From the NCBI RefSeq assembly GCF_030581075.1, contig NZ_JAUQSW010000004.1:433874-497873 (forward strand): DNA of 64,000 bases, read 5' to 3'. Position numbers and translations under genes: made by a program. Positions 8,783 through 16,723 of this stretch are shown here, one piece after another. Position 1 is the first letter of the stretch. Every line of letters starts with the position of its first letter. This stretch comes from Hymenobacter cheonanensis. Lineage in GTDB: Bacteria; Bacteroidota; Bacteroidia; Cytophagales; Hymenobacteraceae. Under the pieces are notes generated by a model. The model searched no databases. It was not told where the DNA came from and worked only from the letters and a program-made list of their open reading frames with translations.

Positions 8783-9820
8783 ATGCCTACCCCTTCCCGC
8801 CGCATTGGCGTCTTGCTGGTTAATCTGGGCACGCCCGACTCGCCCCAGACCGGCGACGTGCGCCGCTACCTCAACGAGTTTCTCACCGACGCCCGCGTGA
8901 TTGACATGCCGGCCGCCGTGCGCTATCCGCTTTTTCGGGGCCTGGTGGTGCCGCTGCGCGCGCCCAAGTCGGCCAAAATCTACCAGCAACTCTGGGATGC
9001 CGAGCGCGGCTCGCCGCTGCTGTACCACGGCCTCGATTTGCAGAAGCTTTTGCAGCAGCAGCTGGGCGAAGGCTACGTGGTGGCCTTCGGCATGCGCTAC
9101 CAGAAGCCCAGCATCGAAAGCGCGCTGGAAGAGCTGCGCGACGCAGCCGTGGACCGCATTATCGTGCTGCCGCTGTTTCCGCAGTACGCGGCGGCCAGCA
9201 CCGGCTCGGTGCAGGAGAAGGTAATGGACTTCGTAAAAGATTGGTGGATAGTGCCGAGCATTAACTTCATCAGCACCTTTGCCGACGACCCGGGCTTTAT
9301 TGCCAGCTTTGTGGCCAGGGGCCAGGCCGAGATGGCTAAGCACGACTACGACCACGTAGTGTTCAGCTACCACGGCATACCCGAGCGGCACGTGCTGAAG
9401 GGCAGCTTCAAGGGCTATTGCCAGCTGGGCAAGTGCTGCAATACCTATAATAAGAACAACCGCTACTGCTACCGGGCCCAGTGCTTTGCCACCTCGCGGC
9501 TGCTGGCAGCCGGGCTAGGCCTGCGCGACGACCAGTATACCGTGACCTTCCAGAGCCGCCTGCAAAGCCGCCTGCGCGACCCCTGGCTGCAACCCTATAC
9601 CGACGAGGTTATCAAAGACTTCCCGGCCAAGGGCATCAAGAAGGTGCTGGCCTTCTCGCCCGCCTTCGTGGCCGACTGCCTCGAAACGACCATCGAAGTG
9701 GGCGTGGAGTTTCGCGAGCTGTTTGAAGAGAATGGCGGCGAGCACTGGCAGCTGGTGCCCTCGCTCAACTCGGAGCCGCAGTGGGTAAGCGCCGTGGCAA
9801 CAATGGTGCGGGCTAGCTAG
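8783..9820 (+). CDS. hemH: Ferrochelatase HemH
   Basis: 345 residues. The enzyme inserts ferrous iron into protoporphyrin or coproporphyrin in the last part of heme synthesis. Family motifs present: VNLGTPDSP at the N-terminus, SYHGIPERH with the metal-handling His, and FSPAFVADCLETTIE with the catalytic acidic patch. A cysteine cluster (Cys213, 218, 219, 229, 234) follows the HGIPERH motif, in the region where some ferrochelatases hold a [2Fe-2S] cluster. The 3' end overlaps the convergent PRC-barrel gene by 8 bases. No other heme gene is in the window. Confidence 0.96.
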   Translation: MPTPSRRIGVLLVNLGTPDSPQTGDVRRYLNEFLTDARVIDMPAAVRYPLFRGLVVPLRAPKSAKIYQQLWDAERGSPLLYHGLDLQKLLQQQLGEGYVVAFGMRYQKPSIESALEELRDAAVDRIIVLPLFPQYAAASTGSVQEKVMDFVKDWWIVPSINFISTFADDPGFIASFVARGQAEMAKHDYDHVVFSYHGIPERHVLKGSFKGYCQLGKCCNTYNKNNRYCYRAQCFATSRLLAAGLGLRDDQYTVTFQSRLQSRLRDPWLQPYTDEVIKDFPAKGIKKVLAFSPAFVADCLETTIEVGVEFRELFEENGGEHWQLVPSLNSEPQWVSAVATMVRAS

Positions 9821-10205
9821 CCATACCCAGAGCCGTGTGCATGGCGCTTTCGAGTTCGGGCGGCAGCATAAAATCGATGAAGAGCGGGTAGTTGCGCACG
9901 GTATCGCGGCTGAGGGCCGTAACGAACACGCTACGGCCCTCAGCGTCGAGGTCTACGGCGGAAAGCGGGAGCAGAATGCGCTGGTCGGTGTGGGGGCCGG
10001 GGGCCAACATGCCGGGTAGGCCATTTTCAAGCAACACATTGAGGTACAGTACCCGTTGCGAAATGGGGTCGACGAGCAGCTCATCGACGAGGCCGAAGGC
10101 GTGGCCATCGCGGCCGCGCACGGCCCAGCCACGCGGGTCGGGGTCGCCGGTGGCCAGCTCAAAGGAGGGCAGGTCGCGCAGCCGCCGCAAAACAGGAGAA
10201 TTCAT
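9813..10205 (-). CDS. PRC-barrel domain protein
   Basis: 130 residues. The N-terminal 60 residues (LPSFELATGDPDPRGWAVRG...GLVDELLVDPISQRVLYLNV) fit the PRC-barrel, a small beta fold found in RimM, reaction-centre H subunits and stand-alone bacterial proteins. The second half has another possible beta segment (RILLPLSAVDLD) and an acidic end. It is the second gene of a minus-strand pair, 11 bases after the preceding stop. Its own stop lies inside the hemH stop region (CTAGCTAG). Ligand or partner unknown. Confidence 0.75.
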   Translation of the reverse strand: MNSPVLRRLRDLPSFELATGDPDPRGWAVRGRDGHAFGLVDELLVDPISQRVLYLNVLLENGLPGMLAPGPHTDQRILLPLSAVDLDAEGRSVFVTALSRDTVRNYPLFIDFMLPPELESAMHTALGMAS

Positions 10206-10216
10206 AAGGGGCAGAG

Positions 10217-10840
10217 TTACAAGACATCCCTGGCCGGATAGCTCATGGTATTGAGCAGCGCCTGGAGCTGGGTGAGGTAGGTATGGTTTTGGGCCTGCTC
10301 GGCCGGCGTGGCATCGCGGCCCGACAGCTGGCTAGCCTGCAGGGTAAGCGCGTTGGCCTCGGTTTGCAGGTTGGGGTAGCCTTTTTGCTGCACGGCTAGC
10401 AGCAGGTTGGCGGCGGCCACCAGGCCGGGGCGCAGGCTGGCCTGCAGGTCGCCGTCGGCCAGGCGGGCGGTGGCACTCGTGAAATTATCGCGTTGCTCGC
10501 GAATGCCTGCATCCTCGCGCAGGTCGGCGCGGTCGGCCAGCTGCATGAGGCCCGGGCTGAGCTGGAGCAGGCTAGCCCGGGCGCCCCCCGCCGCTGCCGC
10601 CGCCTGGGCAATGCTGGAGTCGGCGGCCGGTGGGGGCGTAGTGGGGGCTGCGGTGGTGTCGGGCGTCGCCAGGCTGTCGGCTGGGGCGGCGGCTACCGGG
10701 GTGGTAGCCGGGGCAGGCTCGTCGGCCGGGTCGGGCCGCAGGAAGAAATAGGCCGCCGCGGCCAGCACAAGCGCGGCCAGCGCCACAAGCAGCCAGGGGC
10801 TAGGTGATTTTTTCTTGGGTTGAATACGAAGTTCGGCCAT
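10217..10840 (-). CDS. Single-pass membrane protein with Ala/Pro/Thr-rich linker
   Basis: 207 residues from the chosen ATG (MAELRIQPKKKSPSPW). A basic N-terminus, one strong membrane helix (about residues 16-36, LLVALAALVLAAAAYFFL), a low-complexity Pro/Ala/Thr linker (about 40-85) and a helical C-terminal domain of about 110 residues (LMQLADRADLREDAGIREQRD...). The topology suggests an inner-membrane anchor with a periplasmic domain. I do not recognise the domain. It appears co-transcribed with the PRC-barrel gene. Confidence 0.7.
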   Translation of the reverse strand: MAELRIQPKKKSPSPWLLVALAALVLAAAAYFFLRPDPADEPAPATTPVAAAPADSLATPDTTAAPTTPPPAADSSIAQAAAAAGGARASLLQLSPGLMQLADRADLREDAGIREQRDNFTSATARLADGDLQASLRPGLVAAANLLLAVQQKGYPNLQTEANALTLQASQLSGRDATPAEQAQNHTYLTQLQALLNTMSYPARDVL

Positions 10841-11152
10841 ACGAAAAGCAAGGTAGTTACCTGAGCTTACGAGCGGCAGCCGGCGGCAGTTGAGCCCTCT
10901 GTCCGCCCGGAGCAAGGCTCAGGTGCCGTGGGGCCGGGCTAGCCCGGCCAGTCAGCATAAATCCACGGGGCGCGGGCGGAGTGATGAACGAATAAATAAG
11001 GTTTGCCGATGGGTGAGCGCAGTTCTGCAAGCAATGTACTTCTTGCCACGGGCGCCACCCGGCTTGGTTGGGCGCGGGCAGCGGGGCCGATTCTGCCCGA
11101 CCTTTGTGCGGCCGCCGAAACCTTCCGCCCCGTTCGCACGGTTAGTCTATTC
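10841..11152. other. 312-base divergent intergenic region upstream of uvrA
   Basis: No convincing gene. It contains a perfect 18-bp palindrome at 10932-10949 (GGCCGGGCTAGCCCGGCC) of unknown meaning. The uvrA reading frame stays open back to 11003, but that extension has no family similarity. GACCTTTG at 11098-11105 is a partial match to the -7 box; no well-placed -33 element was seen. Confidence 0.5.
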
Positions 11153-13996
11153 ATGTCCGACAATTCCGCTCTGCAAGTGGCCGCCCCGGCCCACGACGAA
11201 ATCGACCACCTCGACCCGCGCCAGTTTATCGTTATCAAAAACGCTAGGGTCCACAACCTCAAAAACCTGAGCGTGGCGCTGCCGCGCAACAAGTTTATCG
11301 TGGTTACGGGCCTGTCGGGCTCGGGCAAGTCAAGCCTGGCGTTTGACACCTTGTATGCTGAGGGCCAGCGCATGTACGTGGAGAGCCTGAGCAGCTACGC
11401 CCGCCAGTTTCTGGGCCGCATGGACAAGCCCGACGTGGACTACATCCGGGGCATTTCGCCGGCCATCGCCATTGAGCAGAAGGTCAGCATCAAGAACAAC
11501 CGCTCGACGGTGGGCACCAGCACCGAGATTTACGACTACCTCAAGCTGCTGTTTGCGCGGGTGGGCCGCACGTTTTCGCCCGTTAGCGGCAGCCAGGTGC
11601 GCAAGGATACGGTGGCCGATGTGGTCGATTTTCTGTTCGGCCTGCCGGCCGATACCCGCGTCACCATCCTGGCGCCCCTGCTGCGCACCGAGCCCGGCCG
11701 CCCCATGAGCAAGGAACTCGATTTGCTGCTGCAAAAAGGCTATGGCCGCGTGGTGCTGGCCAGTGGTGAAAATGCGTTTATCGAAGACCTGATAGGCGAG
11801 GGCAAGCCCGAGGTAGAGGGCGACGTATCCATCCTCATCGACCGCGCCGCCGTGCAGCCCAACGACGAGGACCTGCAATTTCGCCTCTCCGACTCGGTGC
11901 AAACGGCCTTCTTTGAGGGCCACGGCACCTGCGTGGTGAAGCTCGACGCCGAGACGCGCACTTTCTCCGATAAGTTTGAGCTGGACGGGATGACGTTTGA
12001 GGAGCCAAACGTTAACTTTTTCTCCTTTAACAACTCCTACGGGGCCTGCCACACCTGCGAAGGCTTCGGCTCGGTGCTCGGCATTGACGAAGACCTCGTT
12101 ATTCCCGACAAAAGCATGACGGTGTTTGAGGGCGCCATCGCGCCCTGGCGCACCGAAAAGCAGGGCGAATGGCTCAAGCCGCTGCTCAAAAATGGCATCC
12201 GCTTCGACTTCCCCATTCACCGCCCCTACAACGACCTGAGCGCCGCCGAACAGCGCCTGCTCTGGACCGGCAACAAGTACTTCGAAGGGCTCGACGCCTA
12301 CTTTAAGTGGGTGGGCGAGCAGACGCACAAAATCCAGTACCGCGTGCTGCAAAGCCGCTACCGGGGCCGCACCACCTGCCCCGACTGCCGCGGCACGCGC
12401 CTGCGCAAAGACGCGCAATACGTCAAAATCGACGGCCGCAGCATCACCGATTTGGTATTGCTGCCCATCTCGGAGGCGCTCACGTTCTTCGAAACCCTGA
12501 GTTTGAGCGAGCATGAGATGGCCGTGGCCGACCGCCTGCTGGCCGAAATCACCAACCGGCTGGGCTACCTCAACCGCGTGGGGCTGGGCTACCTCACCCT
12601 CAACCGCTTGAGCAATACGCTGAGCGGCGGCGAAAGCCAGCGCATCTCGCTGGCCACCTCGCTAGGGTCGGCGCTGGTGGGCTCGATGTACGTGCTCGAC
12701 GAGCCCAGCATCGGCCTGCACCCTAAGGATGCTGAGCAGCTGATTGGCGTGCTGCGCTCGCTGCAGGAGCTGGGCAACACGGTAGTGGTAGTGGAGCACG
12801 AAGAGAAGATGATGGAGGCCGCCGACCAGATTATCGACATCGGCCCCGAGGCCGGCAGCGGCGGCGGCAACCTCATGTTCCAGGGCACTTTCCCGGAGCT
12901 GATGCAGGACACGGCCACCTACACCGGCAAGTACCTCAGCGGCGCGCTCGACGTGCCGGTGCCCACCGTGCGCCGCCCCTGGCGCAACGCCCTGGAGCTG
13001 ACCGGCGCCCGCGAAAACAACCTCAAGAACGTGAGCGTCAAGATTCCGCTAGGGGTGATGACGGTGGTAACGGGCGTGTCGGGCTCGGGCAAATCGACGC
13101 TCATCCGGCGCATCCTGGCCCCGGCCCTGATGAAAATGCTGGGCGGCGGCGCGGGCGAAACCACCGGCAAGTTTGACCGCCTGAACGGCGTGAACGGCCA
13201 GGTAACGCACGTCGAGTTTGTGGACCAGAACCCCATCGGCAAGTCGTCGCGCTCGAACCCGGTGACCTACGTGAAGGCCTACGATACCATTCGCACGCTG
13301 TTTTCGGAGCAGCCGCTGGCCAAGGCGCGCGGCCTCAAGCCCTCGCACTTCTCGTTCAACGTGGAGGGCGGGCGCTGCGAGGTGTGCCAGGGCGAAGGCC
13401 AGGTCAAAATCGAAATGCAGTTCATGGCCGACATCTACCTGACCTGCGAAAGCTGCGGCGGCCACAAGTTCAAGCAGGACATTCTGGAAATCAAATTCCA
13501 GGACAAGAATATCTTCGAGGTGCTCGACCTGACGGTGGAGGACGCCGTGGAGTTTTTCAAAGGCCAGCCTAAAGTGGCCGAGCGCCTCAAGCCGCTGCTC
13601 GATGTGGGGCTAGGGTACATCCGCCTCGGGCAGTCGGCCAACACGCTCAGCGGCGGCGAGGCTCAGCGCGTAAAGCTGGCCAGCTTCCTCACCAAAGGCG
13701 CTACGGTTCAGCAAGATAAAATTCTGTTCATCTTCGACGAGCCGAGCACGGGCCTGCACTTCCACGACATTGCCAAGCTGCTGGGCGCCCTCAACGCGCT
13801 GGTGGAGCAGGGCAACTCGGTGCTCATCATCGAGCACAACGTGGACATTATCAAGTGCGCCGACTGGCTCATCGACCTCGGCCCCGAGGGTGGCATCAAC
13901 GGCGGGCACCTGCTCTTCGAGGGCACGCCCGAGCAAATGGTGAAGCTCAAGGATACCAACCACACCGCGCGCTTCCTGGCCGATAAGGTAGGCTAG
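11153..13996 (+). CDS. uvrA: Excinuclease ABC subunit A
   Basis: 947 residues, the damage-recognition ATPase of nucleotide excision repair. Both ABC modules are present: Walker A GLSGSGKSS and GVSGSGKST, signature LSGGESQRI and LSGGEAQRV, and Walker B/D-loop regions VLDEPSIGLHP and IFDEPSTGLH. Zinc-binding CxxC pairs are seen in both halves (CHTC, CPDC; CEVC, CESC). The chosen start gives MSDNSALQ about 30 residues before the conserved FIVIKNARVHNLKN. It is monocistronic or leads the small genes that follow. No uvrB or uvrC nearby. Confidence 0.97.
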   Translation: MSDNSALQVAAPAHDEIDHLDPRQFIVIKNARVHNLKNLSVALPRNKFIVVTGLSGSGKSSLAFDTLYAEGQRMYVESLSSYARQFLGRMDKPDVDYIRGISPAIAIEQKVSIKNNRSTVGTSTEIYDYLKLLFARVGRTFSPVSGSQVRKDTVADVVDFLFGLPADTRVTILAPLLRTEPGRPMSKELDLLLQKGYGRVVLASGENAFIEDLIGEGKPEVEGDVSILIDRAAVQPNDEDLQFRLSDSVQTAFFEGHGTCVVKLDAETRTFSDKFELDGMTFEEPNVNFFSFNNSYGACHTCEGFGSVLGIDEDLVIPDKSMTVFEGAIAPWRTEKQGEWLKPLLKNGIRFDFPIHRPYNDLSAAEQRLLWTGNKYFEGLDAYFKWVGEQTHKIQYRVLQSRYRGRTTCPDCRGTRLRKDAQYVKIDGRSITDLVLLPISEALTFFETLSLSEHEMAVADRLLAEITNRLGYLNRVGLGYLTLNRLSNTLSGGESQRISLATSLGSALVGSMYVLDEPSIGLHPKDAEQLIGVLRSLQELGNTVVVVEHEEKMMEAADQIIDIGPEAGSGGGNLMFQGTFPELMQDTATYTGKYLSGALDVPVPTVRRPWRNALELTGARENNLKNVSVKIPLGVMTVVTGVSGSGKSTLIRRILAPALMKMLGGGAGETTGKFDRLNGVNGQVTHVEFVDQNPIGKSSRSNPVTYVKAYDTIRTLFSEQPLAKARGLKPSHFSFNVEGGRCEVCQGEGQVKIEMQFMADIYLTCESCGGHKFKQDILEIKFQDKNIFEVLDLTVEDAVEFFKGQPKVAERLKPLLDVGLGYIRLGQSANTLSGGEAQRVKLASFLTKGATVQQDKILFIFDEPSTGLHFHDIAKLLGALNALVEQGNSVLIIEHNVDIIKCADWLIDLGPEGGINGGHLLFEGTPEQMVKLKDTNHTARFLADKVG

Positions 13997-14064
13997 CAGG
14001 TACCAAACCCGCCGTGCGCCGCGGGCGTATGTGAAGGAGTTTGAACCCCTTAGCCTGCTGCCCG

Positions 14065-14322
14065 ATGAAAACTCCGCCCAATCAGCGCCGCGCCGAAGTC
14101 TCTCCTGCTCAGTCCAAACCTGCCGCCGTGGCCAAGGGCGCGGCGGCCCTGGGCGCGTTTGCGCTTGGGGCGCTGGCCGTGGGGGCCGTCGCTGTGGGGG
14201 CGCTGGCTATTGGCAGCCTGGCCATCGGCCGGCTGGCCGTGGCTAGGGTGCGCATTGGCTCGCTGGAGGTAGACGAGCTGACGGTGCGCAAGCTGAACGT
14301 GACGCAGCCCACCGCCGCTTAG
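14065..14322 (+). CDS. Small protein built of tandem five-residue repeats
   Basis: 85 residues from an ATG (MKTPPNQRRAEV); a TTG 24 bases upstream is an alternative. Residues 26 to 80 read as about 11 consecutive pentads with the pattern [A/S/R]-[L/V/F]-x-[V/I/L]-G (ALAVG, AVAVG, ALAIG, SLAIG), becoming polar at the end (SLEVD, ELTVR, KLNVT). This is the periodicity of pentapeptide-repeat beta-helices, though the Gly/Ala-rich part could also insert in a membrane as a glycine-zipper hairpin. The stop is 3 bases from the start of the next gene. Function unknown. Confidence 0.65.
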   Translation: MKTPPNQRRAEVSPAQSKPAAVAKGAAALGAFALGALAVGAVAVGALAIGSLAIGRLAVARVRIGSLEVDELTVRKLNVTQPTAA

Positions 14323-14325
14323 AGT

Positions 14326-14715
14326 ATGGCTTTCCGAATAGAGACCTTCAACCATTTGGTGTTGACGGTCAGGGATATAGCGCGCACCTGCGATTTCTAT
14401 CAGCGCGGGCTGGGGATGGCGGTGCAAACCTTTGGCGACAACCGCAAGGCGCTGCATTTCGGGGCGTATAAGTTTAACCTTCACCAGCAGGGCCACGAGA
14501 TTGAGCCGAAAGCGGCGCATCCCACGCCGGGCGCGGCCGATTTCTGCCTGATTACAACTACCCCGCTGGCGGAGGTAATAGCCCATTTGCAGCGCGAAAA
14601 CCTGCCCATCGAGCTAGGGCCGGTGCGGCGCGACGGGGCCACCGGCCCTATTTTATCGGTGTACCTGCGCGACCCCGACCAGAACCTGGTGGAGATTTCC
14701 AACCAACTCACCTAG
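14326..14715 (+). CDS. VOC (glyoxalase/dioxygenase-fold) family protein
   Basis: 129 residues forming one vicinal-oxygen-chelate module: FNHLVLTVRDIARTCDFYQRGLGM at the start and SVYLRDPDQNLVEISNQ at the end. His9 and Glu at the EIS motif are in positions of metal ligands in the family; the central His is seen in FNLHQQGHE. Such proteins include glyoxalase, fosfomycin-resistance enzymes and many of unknown substrate; the FNLHQQGHE segment is typical of the subgroup often called virulence protein. It follows the pentad-repeat gene by 3 bases. Confidence 0.85.
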   Translation: MAFRIETFNHLVLTVRDIARTCDFYQRGLGMAVQTFGDNRKALHFGAYKFNLHQQGHEIEPKAAHPTPGAADFCLITTTPLAEVIAHLQRENLPIELGPVRRDGATGPILSVYLRDPDQNLVEISNQLT

Positions 14716-14747
14716 CGGCGGGTTGAGTAAGAAATTGCCCCGCTGCT

Positions 14748-15143
14748 ATGAAGTTGAAATACCTTGCCTTCGCGGCCCTGGCTTTGCTGCTGGGGTGGTT
14801 CGTGTTCGACTCGCTGAGCCAGCCGGGCGTGGGTGATTTGCCGGGTGGCTTTCAGGAAGTTGCCACCTACCGCAACGAAAATAATACCGGCCCCATCGTG
14901 CGCGTGTACGCCGTGACGGTGGCCGATACGCTGTGGCGCGCAATGCGGCAGTACGGCGACTTTATGCCCTATACCAAGTATGGGAATACCAAGGTGTACT
15001 TCTTTCGCCAGGGCCGGCCGGTGCCCAAAACCGTGCAGCCGGGCGCGGTGAGTTTCGGTGCTGAATTCAATCCAAACTGCCTGGCCAGGTACGAAAAGGA
15101 AGTGATGGGCAACGTTACGTTTGAGCGCTACCCTCTGCGGTAG
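14748..15143 (+). CDS. Hypothetical membrane-anchored or exported protein
   Basis: 131 residues with one N-terminal hydrophobic segment (YLAFAALALLLGWFVF) that could be an uncleaved anchor or a signal peptide, followed by a soluble domain of about 100 residues ending FNPNCLARYEKEVMGNVTFERYP. No motif known to me. It is last in the forward run after uvrA and is followed by a long gene-free stretch. Function unknown. Confidence 0.65.
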   Translation: MKLKYLAFAALALLLGWFVFDSLSQPGVGDLPGGFQEVATYRNENNTGPIVRVYAVTVADTLWRAMRQYGDFMPYTKYGNTKVYFFRQGRPVPKTVQPGAVSFGAEFNPNCLARYEKEVMGNVTFERYPLR

Positions 15144-15602
15144 AAAAATACAATAGCTGCGGGTCGATAAAAAAGATGAAGCCCAGCGCTAGTGGATATA
15201 ATATGCCTGTTAGTCAAAGCTTAAACTAGAATATGAATCACACTCAAAAGCCCTTTATTTTTGGATGAATGGCTTTAATTCATGTTTCTTTAATGTAATC
15301 GGTGGCTATTTTGTATTACTCAGCCGCCGCGAGCTAGCGCTCGTCGGTCTTTTCCCTCGATTTTGCCCGCCCCGATTTGAAGCAGCCTGGGCACTTTCGC
15401 TGACGTTCACTGACTTATCGCCACGCAGGCAGGGTCAATTGCGCAGCTTAAAACCGATATGAATTTGGCTATACCATCTATTTGAGGGTTTTAAACAAGG
15501 CCGCCTAGCTATAGGGTTGGCCGGCCTGCGCGCCGCCAGTTGGGTCGGGCGCTTTTTTCGCTAACACATTCCCGGGATTACCAATCACCTAGCATAGTAG
15601 TT
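15144..15602. other. 459-base intergenic region before the efflux operon
   Basis: No supported gene; a 65-codon open frame here has no signs of coding. The first half is more AT-rich than its surroundings. TATTTTTG at 15256-15263 matches the TAnnTTTG -7 consensus but is about 340 bases upstream of the efflux gene, and no clear -33 element accompanies it. No operator or hairpin terminator was convincing. Confidence 0.4.
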
Positions 15603-16694
15603 ATGGTTTTGATGAAACGCATGTTCCTGTTGTTTAGCCTGGGCGGCTTGTTTTTTACAGGCTGCTCGCCCAAGCAAGAGGAAAAAGAAGAGCAGATTAA
15701 GCTTTTGGTTACCAGTCCTTTGCAAAAAGATACTACTATTACCAAGGAGTACGTGGGCCAGATTCACGCTTACCAGCACATTGAACTGCGCGCCCTGGAA
15801 AAAGGCTATCTGCAAAAGATTTTTGTCGACGAGGGACAGTTGGTGCACGAGGGCCAGCCCATGTTTCAGATTACGCCCCTGGTTTACAATGCCGACGTGC
15901 AAAAGTCACAGGCCGAAGCCAACTACGTAGGTATTGAGTACAAGAACACGAAAAGCCTGGCTGACAGCAACATCGTGTCTAAGAACGAGTTGGCGCTGGC
16001 CAAAGCCAAATACGATAAAGCCAAGGCGGAGGTATCGCTGGCCAAAACGCACTTGCAGTTTACTTCCATAAAGGCGCCGTTTACGGGCATTATGGACCAC
16101 TTTCAGGGCCGGCTGGGCAGCCTGGTTGACGAAGGCGACCTGCTGACGACGCTCTCCGACAACAGCAAGATGTGGGTGTACTATAACGTGCCCGAGGCCG
16201 AGTACATCGCCTATAAGGAGCACGCCAAGGCCGGCGACAGCGAAGTCAGCGTGAAGCTGCTGATGGCCAACAACGAGATATTTCCTTACCCCGGCAAGGT
16301 GCAAGCCATTGAGGCTGACTTCAATAACGAGACGGGCAACATCGCCTTCCGCGCCACCTTTCCCAATCCGAAAGGGCTGCTGCGCAACGGCGAAACCGGC
16401 AGCGTGCTGATGACCGTGCCGCTGAAACACGCCCTGCTGGTGCCCCAAAAAGCGACGTTTGAAGTGCTCGAAAAGAAGTTCGTGTACGTAGTTGACAAAA
16501 ACAACATCGTGCACCAGAAGGAAGTGAACGTGGCTTCGGAAATGCCTGACTTGTATGTGATTAAGGATGGCATTGCGCCCACCGATAAGATTCTGCTCGA
16601 AGGCATCCGCAAGGTGAAGGATGGCGATAAAATCAGCTACACCTACGAGGCCCCGGAGAAGGTGCTTCCCAAGCTGAAAGTATACTCGGAGTAG
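15603..16694 (+). CDS. RND efflux periplasmic adaptor (membrane fusion) lipoprotein
   Basis: About 363 residues. Lipoprotein signal with lipobox FTGC, then a HlyD/AcrA-type architecture: barrel-sandwich half (HIELRALEKGYLQKIFVDEGQLVHEGQPMF), an alpha-hairpin (about 100-165), the second lipoyl half (FTSIKAPFTGIMDHF) and beta-barrel and proximal domains. It links the inner-membrane pump to the outer-membrane factor encoded next. An ATG 9 bases further in (MKRMFLLF) is an equally good start. It is first in a three-gene operon; no repressor gene is adjacent. Confidence 0.92.
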   Translation: MVLMKRMFLLFSLGGLFFTGCSPKQEEKEEQIKLLVTSPLQKDTTITKEYVGQIHAYQHIELRALEKGYLQKIFVDEGQLVHEGQPMFQITPLVYNADVQKSQAEANYVGIEYKNTKSLADSNIVSKNELALAKAKYDKAKAEVSLAKTHLQFTSIKAPFTGIMDHFQGRLGSLVDEGDLLTTLSDNSKMWVYYNVPEAEYIAYKEHAKAGDSEVSVKLLMANNEIFPYPGKVQAIEADFNNETGNIAFRATFPNPKGLLRNGETGSVLMTVPLKHALLVPQKATFEVLEKKFVYVVDKNNIVHQKEVNVASEMPDLYVIKDGIAPTDKILLEGIRKVKDGDKISYTYEAPEKVLPKLKVYSE

Positions 16695-16723
16695 GTCTGT
16701 CCGTCAATTTATTAGCGTGAATT

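Noticed and set aside
11330..12514. 394-residue open frame opposite uvrA
   Set aside because: Antisense to highly conserved uvrA; no motif of its own.
15265..15462. 65-codon open frame before the efflux operon
   Set aside because: No similarity, signal, or coding-type composition; probably chance.
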